Source: Pleurotus djamor
Taxonomy: Eukaryota; Basidiomycota; Agaricomycetes; Agaricales; Pleurotaceae
Assembly: GCA_029747585.1 (NCBI GenBank)
Contig: JAPEVF010000016.1
Location: 80,896 to 144,895, forward strand
Reading direction: 5' to 3'
Length of the DNA: 64,000 nt
In this document: positions 55,865 to 64,000 of the stretch, piece by piece
Layout of the letters: every line of letters starts with the position of its first letter
How positions within the stretch are numbered: the stretch's first letter is position 1
Translations under genes and position numbers: made by a program
Notes under the pieces: model-generated
What the model was told of the DNA's origin: nothing
Databases searched by the model: none
What the model saw: only the letters and a program-made list of their open reading frames with translations

Positions 55865-57540
55865 TCAGTTGTAGTGCTTCACCACGGTCCCTTGAATNAC
55901 CTCCTCTTCTACCCCTTTCTCNGATTTGCTTNGCGTGAGCTGACTCTTCCCGTAGAGGGCGGTCCTGTTTTTACGCCAGTCTTCCATGGTGGGAGCCTTG
56001 CCTTCTTCAAAGCGCTTGGTAATCCCGACGCGCTGTAAGACAGGGCTNTCAGCTAATGGGGCCAGCTTGGCATCGTCGTTCGCCATGGAGAAATAGAAGA
56101 CTCCGAGGCGCTCCAAGTTGCGTTGATCAACAGGAGGTTGTATCACTCTGCGTAGACGCGGGTTAGNANGNGCTTGCACATGCACACTACGATAATCTCA
56201 TACCTGTGAATTGTAGCGCGGTAGTGTCCACCTGACAGGAACTCGATTGCATCACCAGCGTTCACGACCTGACTGTGTGAATACGGGCAACATTTACCGA
56301 ACCAGAAGAAACTTACGAGTGCGTTATCTATGTGTTTGATCCATTTCCATTTACCNTCGCGGGCTAGGATTTGCAGACCACCGACAGGTTGGCTGTAGAG
56401 AATGGTAATTGAACCAATATCTGCNATGAGAGAGGCGGTCGTCAGGAAANCTCACTGATATTCGCCAGTAGAGATATGCTTACCNGTGTGTCCCTTGAGC
56501 CAGACACCTTTTGCGATCGCTTCATTGCCCTCGGGTCGGGGGTAGCTGAGGTTCATATCAATGAATGGGCNGNCTTCTCCACGGTGATTAACAATCAACT
56601 CACTATTTCATGAACCTCACTAGGAGCCAGTCGTTAACCCAACGTCGTAAGAAGCACGAAGGAAGAACTCGCTTACCGGAGGATTCTCCTGGCGCTTGGA
56701 AGGCATGTAATTTCGTCAATGTGTCTTCCGGAAGCTCCAGCCCTAGCGCAAGAATCCTTTATCGAGTTNTAAGAGGTTTATCCCCGCCCAAAGCCGTCTG
56801 AGACTGACCGTAAGATCGGATGCAAGACGTCGAAGTGGTTGTGTCTGGCGAATTCAGCGATATCAGCTAAGAAGGGCCTTAACGCCGCTGGGTGNGGCTG
56901 CGTGGTGACGGCACGATTTACTATAATGACATGTAAGATTTTTAAAGGGTATATACTGGATTACTCACTGTTATAGTGTTCGATCTCGTCACGAACACCA
57001 CCTTCAATCAACTACAGCCATGAATTAATGCGCTTTGAATGAGGATTACTATGGTAGACGAGGAGTACCCATGATTGNTTTAGCTTATAACCTCTGTACA
57101 CTGATGAATCTTCAAGTTGTCGAGCGTACTCCTTTTTTTCTTCAATAGAGACTTGAGCGAAAGGAACATTNGCGATGTCAAAGATATGCTTGGTCTAGGC
57201 CAAGAACATGGAAGCAAATCGTTATCAACNCCACGCAGAATAGACTCAAGACTCAAGATTTTGACTGCGTACCTGCGCAGGGGTGTATCCATGATTTATG
57301 ACATAGAAAAATCCGACGCTAGCAAGAGCTTCACGAGTTTGTAGGGCTAATTCGGCNCGGCCTTCAGGAGTCGCCGCCTTAGAAAGATCGATGATGGCAA
57401 GGTCAGCAAACTCCACTAGATGAATCGAGTGAGTANNGAANGATCTTGTCAAAGGAGTTCAAATCAAACATACAATCTTCTTTAGTTGGAGGAGGGGGAT
57501 TATAGGCTGGGAGGGCAGGCTGAATCTGGGCAGCTAGCAT
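55865..57540 (-). CDS. 2-oxoglutarate/Fe(II)-dependent oxygenase (isopenicillin N synthase-like), copy A
   Basis: Soluble Fe(II)/2-oxoglutarate oxygenase; the substrate is unknown. Starts MLAAQIQPALPAYNPPPPTK (57540) and ends ...VVKHYN (stop at 55865-55867). Conserved blocks are EFADLAIIDLSKAATPEG, EALASVGFFYVINHGY (DIOX_N region), HPAALRPFLADIAEFARHNHF, the iron-binding GHT/DIGSITILYSQPV (His-x-Asp split by an intron) and the distal His of YRATIHR, followed by QRNLERLGVFYF, whose Arg should bind 2-oxoglutarate. The exon pattern follows copy B (about eleven exons). About fifteen ambiguous bases, some at splice sites, make individual limits uncertain. It is tandem and same-stranded with copy B. 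Confidence 0.8.
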
Positions 57541-57851
57541 GATTGGGAAAACTTGGGCTTCGACTAGCCGCGAACGANATATAAGGCGAGCANGTACTTA
57601 TGGGAATTTAATAGAAGTANTCCTCTCGTGACCTAGTTCTTTAGTGCAGGGCAATCTTCCATCAAGAAACGGGAGAAATACTGGCGTGAGGATGGGCGAG
57701 AATTTTGGCTTAAAGCATGGCGCGCAAATGGTTCCTGACCTACTAACCCAAGGTGAGCACCACTATCATCATTACACGTCAAATCATTGGGAAGCTACTA
57801 AAATGGACAATAAAAGCAGTCAATCTCACCACGGAACTACCTTCGTTTCGT
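57541..57851. other. Spacer between tandem oxygenase genes
   Basis: 311 bp: promoter of copy A and 3' flank of copy B. No element was recognised with confidence. Confidence 0.35.
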
Positions 57852-59560
57852 TTACTGAGCCTCGACCCAGTGCCGAACGACTGTGCCGTGGACGACTTCC
57901 TCCCTCACTCCTTTCTCTGTCGCACTATCCTTGAGCTCAATCTGACCATAGTTAGCCACCCTATTCCTTCGCCACACGCCCACCACGGGCGCCTGGCCTT
58001 CTTCGAAGCGTCGCTTGATACCCACACGTTGCAACACGGGGCTATCAGTCAGCGGATCCAATCTGACGTCGTCGTTGGGTTGGCAGAAGTAGAAGACACC
58101 CAGGCGTTCAACGTTCCTTTGGTCATCTGGTGGTTGGACGACTCTTTTTTAGAAGCCCGTTGAGCTAAATCAGAACCGCTCCAAGGATGAATGATGACCG
58201 ACCTATGAATAGTCGCGCGATAGAGCCCGCCGGAAAGGAACTCAATGGCATCCCCAGCATTAACCACCTTAGGAAGCCCAAAGATGAATTTTCTCATGTT
58301 CCAGTTCGCGGAGAACAATGGATCGGCTTACTAGGGCGTTATCGATGTGTTTGATGTACTTCCACTTGCCTTCACGGGAAAGAATTTGTAACCCTGCGAC
58401 AGGTTGACTGTAGAGAAGAGTAATGGAGCCGATATCTGTGGGAGCCGATGAGATAAGGGCTCATTACGTCAAGAGAGTTGTAGCTGCATACCTGTATGTC
58501 CGTTGAGCCAAACGTGCTTAGCCAGAGCCTCGTCGTTTTCAGCGCGTGGATGGCTATCCGCGAATCAGCAATCAGGTAGCGTTGGAAGATGAGGCATTTA
58601 GACTCACTATTTAATGAATCGAGCTAAATGAAAAGGCGAATTTACATAAGGAAGGGTACGAAGAGATTAAGGAAGCAGACTGACCGGCGGACTCTCCAGG
58701 CCCATCCCAGTCATGCATTTTGACAAAGGTTTCTTCAGGGAGTTCTAGGCCCAACGCAAGGATCCTGTAGTCGACATGAGTAGGGGCAATTCATGTGCGA
58801 TGGAGGGGGAGACCTTAAGATAGGATGTACAACATTGAAGTGGTTGTGTCGAGCAAACGCAGCGACCTCGGGGAGGAACGGCCGAAGTGCAGGAGGGTGT
58901 GGCTGCTCATAAACCTTATAATTGACTACTTCCAGATCAGTAACGCGGCCGTCCACATCACATAAACGACGAACTTACAGCTATAATGCTCGAATTCGTC
59001 CGGAACACCTCCACTAATCATCTATAAAGTATAAAGAAAGGGTAAACATCGCCTCCTTCCACGAGCCAGGGACTCACCCATTCTTGCCTCAGCTTGTAAC
59101 CTTTATATACGGCCTTGTCCTTACGAAGATAAGCTATCTTTTCTTCAGGTGAGACTTGAGTAAAAGGAACATCGGCAATGTCGAAGATGCGGGCAGTCTA
59201 ATAGATAATAACTCGATCAGCACATCAGATCTACTCTGGACGAGCACGCTACGAGGATATAACGGATACAAACGCCTACCTGTTCAACCGTATAGCCGTG
59301 GTTGATCACGTAGAAGAAGCCGACATTAACCAGAGCTTCACGAGCTTGAAGGGCCAATTCAGCCCTTCCTTTCGGAGTTGCCGCCTTGGAAAGATCGATG
59401 ACCGTAAGGTCGGCAAAGTCCACTAGATACGTTGAAGAACAGTTTATTAATTGATGCCGGAAAGCCTTAAATTGTGAAGTAAGTATAACTTACAATTTTC
59501 CTTCGTGGGCGGTGGGGGGATGTGACGGGGGACCGCTGGCGAAGTCGATGCTGGCAACAT
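57852..59560 (-). CDS. 2-oxoglutarate/Fe(II)-dependent oxygenase (isopenicillin N synthase-like), copy B
   Basis: Eleven exons: 59560-59494, 59422-59280, 59197-59078, 59021-58979, 58925-58814, 58764-58685, 58623-58608, 58553-58492, 58435-58332, 58267-58203 and 58143-57852 (367 residues, frame intact). The N-terminal DIOX_N part is DFADLTVIDLSKAATPKG and EALVNVGFFYVINHGY. The iron site is His-x-Asp in LNGHTDIGSITLLYSQPVAG, completed by the distal His in LYRATIHRVV. The Arg of VERLGVFYF should hold 2-oxoglutarate; the usual R-x-S reads R-L-G here. Exon 7 is a 16-nt microexon and the last acceptor reads AAAAAAG. It clearly forms a recent tandem pair with copy A. Relatives act in secondary metabolism or detoxification; no biosynthetic core enzyme lies nearby. 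Confidence 0.88.
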
Positions 59561-62500
59561 ATTCGGGGGGATTGTGCGCCGAAGGAATGAGAAGAAGTCG
59601 GGTGTATATATGACGGCGAGAATATAAATGCCTGAACGACAGAAGCAAAGTCATGGGAGCAGAGATACCATCAAGTGTGTGAACAGCGATAGCGTCGGCG
59701 CATTGGCGCCATAAAGCATCATCTGGCGTGGAGGACGAGACCACGAATGCCCATGCACGAACAACAAACGATAGCGCGGTACTGAAATGACTGTTAGTGC
59801 AGAGTGTCGTTCATATACTCCCTATTATTGAGTGATTGTCAAGTTGTTGAGAACTTTATATGTTCATGCCGATAAGACCTTTGCCGGTATGTCCTGGGAT
59901 CTAGGTACCGAAATGGTTCCAAATTTGGCGAAATAAGGTCTGACAGAGTCTCATGTTCATGTCATGATAAGAAGAAAATTGCAGGTGGACGATGATACAC
60001 GGTGCTATGCTTAGTGAGCGGAAAAAAGCCAATGATAACAGGGGCAATAGGACGTGCTTCCTAGACGATGGTATCCAATGAGATCAAATATCCAAGCTTC
60101 GAGAAGGGCTCACTCACCACACTACATGATACCACTCACCGAGCGTTATAGTGTTATTTTACCATGTGCCGGACATCATGCCAGCGGAGATATCTTCATC
60201 CATGCGTGGCCCCGGATCAGACCACTCAGGAGAGGGACCTGAGTCCGTTTGAAGATTGAACCGCCCGACGACATTCAACAACGTGGCAGAGAAGAAAATG
60301 TTGAAAAGAAGTATGGTATGTGTCGATCTCGGAATCGGTGGTTGTCAAGTCAAAATCCAATTGAAAGAGAGCGCATGGAAATCGGTTGATTGGGTAGAAG
60401 ATGGTGTCGCTCGGTCGGCCCCGAGTCAAGCGCATACGTAGCCCGATAGGCTATTGAGGTGCACATACGGTACAAGCCATGGACGAGGTAAATAATATAG
60501 CGCGTCCCCTTCCCTGACAAGGAAAAGCAGAGCGAAGAAAAGATACGCGAGCCTATTCGTTGNAAAAAAGGTCGGTCCTCGGTACCGCAGAACGAGGGGA
60601 GCTCATGAAAGCGTACTAGCAGCGTGAAATTTGCATGAGATCGGCGGGACATGTATAGCGCTGGTCCCGGGAAACGGCAGGTCGAGTCGGAAGACGAAAT
60701 GTCGGAGATGTGATCCAATGTAACAATCGTAATTCAAGCTCTTGGGATGAATGGCTCGATGCGCGGACCTGTCCCGCCCAAAGTCGGTCAGGTATTCACT
60801 TCGCGTAGGGTAGGATATTATTAGACTTACGATGTTAGCGGCTTTCGCCACATGCTCCGATAGGGAATCCACTTGACCCGAAAGAGTGCGTCAATCGACC
60901 GCAACGCGCTATGATGGAATAAAGAGAACATAAATGGATGACACAAAGGGACCCTCCTGTGGACCGCTAATGAGGCTGTTTGAATGCAACAAGTTCGGGG
61001 GTTTCCTTGGCTGCCCGACGCCGAAGATGGTTCAACGATTATGAGCAAGCGAAGCTGTATAGTCGATCTGCGCCAATTATTGAGGCTTGCATCGAGGGAT
61101 GCGCTGACATAAATGACCAGGTAAGTGGTACCATCGTCTCAAGATGGGAGAGTCCAGCCCGAAAATTGCGATCCAAAGATTTTGAGTTTCCGTTTGACAG
61201 AGATTGATATGGGTTGGTTCCTTGTAGTAAGTTTATTCATAGACATATGAGAATGCGCTGTACCCGGCTTGGCTGTATATAATGAGGGACCGTGACGCGA
61301 GCATGAAGACAACTGCGACGTCGGACCAGAGGAATTTTTCTGCGTTTCGGAGAACGGTGTGTAAAGCGCCAGTGATTTGTCTTGAAAGTTAGACGATGAA
61401 TGAGAGGAAAGACAGCGGCTGTCAGACGCTTTGGAGACGTAAACGTACGTAGTGGTTCAAAGTCAAGATGGTTGATCGTCGCATCCGTTCCTCCTGGCCA
61501 GTGCTCGCGGAGACTCGATTTTAAGAGCTCCGACTGAGCGGATTAACTTTTACGCGTCGGTCCGGAAGTGTCTCGCCCCTGTAAAGCCCCTGTTACCTCG
61601 ACTTGCTCTCGACTTGTCGGGGCCCGCTCAAACAAGAGAAACCCCCGCAATCGTGAAACATTTCGTGGGGCTCCGCATCCGCTGACAAGCCCCATATTTC
61701 CTCTATGATTCAGAAACAAGGGAGCCCTAACCCTTGAGGCAAATCAACAAGTGTCCGTTGGGTCGCTATACCAGGCCGCGCAGTGATGGCGGGTAGCCGT
61801 GGCATTCCACGCATGCCGATTTGCAGGGGGAGAATTTTTCTGTTTCGGAAGGAGTCCGAGATCCAAGTAATTGCAACACGGTGCCTGCCATCTGCTAAGG
61901 ACCAAGGTTTAGCCCGGTCTGGCATGAGATCAGTGAGGACTGAGTATATTCATCACCAAGCGATCACGCCAATGGTTTTGGCTCTGTCATTGGACTGAAG
62001 GTTTGACACAGAAGCAACGAGGTTTTTGGTGATAGTTGATTGATGCGTATGGCTGATCTCCGTAAGTTATCCACATTCGCTTCACGTACCTTCCGCTTGG
62101 CTGGAGTACAATACGCTTTTCTTGGACTCACGTAAATAGCTTGTATCCTGAGTCAGTGGCGTACGGTGTGCAGGAGGAGGGATCGGGGTCCCTTAGCGTT
62201 CCCGCTCCTTCCGGTGGTACCATGTCAGCGTCACATCGCTCCTCCGAATTGCAGGGTAGTGAACGGGAAGAAGCTTGAGCTTGAAGGACTACTGAACGCC
62301 TCCTTTCGGTGGATGGAATCTTCGCTAGCATTACGATAAACCATCTAAGCGATTCCACGCGTTTCGAACAATACGGGTTTAATTCCATAACCGCTTTTCC
62401 TCCGCATAGGTCAGCCGATTTGATAAGATGTATGGTCAAAAATCGTCTGATGTTGATGCTATGATGCGTCCATGGGTAGGAGGTCGCCGCCTGGAGGTTT

Positions 62501-62798
62501 CCCTTCACAAGGTCTCAGTTATTTGTAGAAAATATTGTTGGTGCAGCAGGGAGCCAGACCCTCTGGCGGACGTCTGGGCTCACCGCAATCGGGACCCAAT
62601 TCCCTTTCCCCCATCTTGGCGAAACCAGCGGACCCAGGAAGCGTTACCCCACAACTGTGGCCCTGTCACACGATGGGATCAGAGATCTTATCCCCCTAAG
62701 TCGTAAACTTATAAGCGAACAAAATCCTCCCGCTTTTAAACTCCAATCAACACCATCGAAATTCAAAAACCACCCAACTCTCGACCTTCTCCTCCACC
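59561..62798. other. Large intergenic region upstream of acetyl-CoA synthetase, no gene seen
   Basis: 3.2 kb between divergent genes. Open frames are short and scattered on both strands with no family motif. Ambiguous base at 60563. A TTATAAG element near 62709 is a possible core promoter for acetyl-CoA synthetase. CTCGACTTG is repeated at about 61598-61617. No tRNA, rRNA or transposon signature was recognised. Confidence 0.45.
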
Positions 62799-64000
62799 AT
62801 GTCTGACGCTCCCGAGGTCGTACCAATTCACCCCGTTGCCCCTCGTATCCTCAAAGGCCGCAAAAGACCCCATGTCGGCCCCCATTACCATGCTTACAAG
62901 CAAGCCCATGAAGAGACTGTCGGTCATGAGTCCGACAAATGGTGGAGACATGTAAGAATACCGCGTTATTCTGAGACAATGTCTATGTTTCTGACATACG
63001 TTCTCTCTTGTTAGATGGCCAAGGAGACCCTTCATTGGGACCGCCCATTCCAAACTGTGAGATCCGGAGGCTTTGAGACAGGAGATATCGTTTGGTTCCC
63101 CGAGGGAGGTTTGAACGCTTCCTACAACTGTGTCGACCGATGGGCCTTCAAGCACCCCGACAAGGTCAGTAACTTACTTGTTCATTTACGACTTTCGTAT
63201 CTCAACTTCAATTCGTTCAATAGACTGCTATCATCTACGAGGCCGATGAGCCCGGGGATGGATGTGAGATCACCTACGGTGAACTTCTGCGCGAGGTTTG
63301 CCGCGTAGCCAACGTCCTGAAGGGCATGGGAGTGAAGAAGGGCGACACTGTCTCAGTCTACCTTCCCATGACCTGGCACGCCGTTGCTGCTTTCCTCGCT
63401 TGCGCGCGTATCGGAGCCGTCCACTCTGTTGTCTTTGCCGGTTTCTCTGCCGAATCCCTTCGCGATCGTGCTCAGGATTGCAAGTCCCGCGTTCTCATCA
63501 CCGCTGATGAAGGTCGTCGTGGTGGAAAGACTGTCGCAACAAAAGCCATCGCCGATGCTGCTCTCAAAGAGTGCCCGCTCGTCGAGCACGTCCTTGTCCT
63601 CAGACGCACTGGCAATCCAGTTCCATTCACCGAGGGCAGAGATGTTTGGTGGCACGAAGCAACCCTCAAAGTCCCCAGCTACTGCACACCTGAGATCATG
63701 TCGTCCGAGGACCCCTTGTTCATCCTCTACGTAAGTGACCCACTAATGCCCGTTCTCAAGTTCCGTGACTGAATAGCTCTTCCCCTTTAGACTTCCGGCT
63801 CTACGGGCAAGCCCAAGGGTGTCGTCCACACTACTGGTGGATACCTCCTCTGCGCTGCGCTCACCGTCAAGTACGTCTTCGATGTCCACCCAGATGACAA
63901 GTTCGCTTGCATGGCTGACATTGGTTGGATTACTGGGCACACGTAAGTCATCACAAAGTGTCGTCATGCATGATCACGGAATCAATACAAACCCTGCAGG
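62799..64000 (+). CDS. ACS1: Acetyl-CoA synthetase (partial, runs off the window)
   Basis: Acetate-CoA ligase (AMP-forming, EC 6.2.1.1), making acetyl-CoA from acetate for gluconeogenic growth and histone acetylation; cytosolic/nuclear in fungi. Visible exons are 62799-62951, 63015-63164, 63224-63730 and 63791-63952, and an acceptor CAG at 63997-63999 opens the next exon at 64000. The N-terminal part ([52 protein letters not shown]) is typical of ACS rather than other ANL enzymes. [39 protein letters not shown] and the nucleotide-binding [19 protein letters not shown] follow, then DIGWITGHT at the edge. The start has an ACC-ATG context (CTCCACCATG). The C-terminal domain with the catalytic lysine is beyond the window. 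Confidence 0.96.

Noticed and set aside
59561..62798. Possible small genes in the gap before acetyl-CoA synthetase
   Set aside because: Frames under 130 residues on both strands, none with motifs, consistent splice sites or codon bias like the neighbours.

Overview
The window is nuclear DNA of a filamentous basidiomycete, most likely an Agaricomycete. Nearly all genes are split by many short introns (about 40-75 nt). The set includes a VHRLPTEIL-type F-box protein, an AA9 polysaccharide monooxygenase, an Egh16-like surface protein and other families common in mushroom-forming fungi. It is a draft assembly: single ambiguous bases are scattered throughout and are dense at about 50.4-52.8 kb and 55.4-57.6 kb. 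I name no species.

Layout. From 0.5 to 30 kb lies an unusual accessory block made of three families. Three genes encode DUF4140/DUF4139 (mucoidy-inhibitor-like) proteins (485-2526 -, 2736-4775 +, 27967-29983 -). Four encode AIG1/septin-like P-loop GTPases with a Cys/His cluster (4864-6662, 10049-11920, 12179-14015, 14764-16560, all -). Three intronless genes encode stonustoxin-like (SNTX) MACPF-fold proteins that end in MORN repeats (7867-9927 +, 21174-23228 +, 25682-27741 +). The fourth GTPase has lost its nucleotide-binding residues. Three housekeeping genes are embedded in the block: coatomer delta (17300-19239 +), pirin (19733-20764 +) and a CCC1/VIT1-type iron/manganese transporter (23480-24623 -).

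From 30 to 36.6 kb there are an F-box protein, a GFD2/QIP-like DEDD exonuclease and the ubiquitin-L40 fusion gene. The stretch 36.6-39.5 kb has no recognisable gene, only coding-like fragments near 38 kb. From 39.5 to 43.6 kb two MFS transporter paralogues converge tail to tail. A fungal kinase-like gene (44.0-46.0 kb), an Egh16-like secreted protein (46.2-47.5 kb, -), a long gap, a basidiomycete secreted protein (50.0-52.3 kb), a Rho GTPase (52.6-53.3 kb, -) and an AA9 LPMO (54.5-55.7 kb) follow. Two tandem 2-oxoglutarate/Fe(II) oxygenase paralogues (55.9-57.5 and 57.9-59.6 kb, -) precede a 3.2-kb gene-free stretch. The window ends inside acetyl-CoA synthetase (62799 onward).

How it fits together. 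The right half is mostly ordinary metabolism and secretion. The left 30 kb is the part worth attention: a membrane-perforation-fold protein fused to MORN repeats, an expanded GTPase family with one catalytically dead-looking member, and a DUF4139 family are intermingled and duplicated together. This suggests, but does not prove, that they form one functional module, possibly a self/non-self or stress-response system built around a pore-forming-fold protein.

Exon limits were worked out by hand from splice signals and paralogue comparison. For most multi-exon genes the summed exon length is a multiple of three. The two exceptions each coincide with a visible one-base anomaly.
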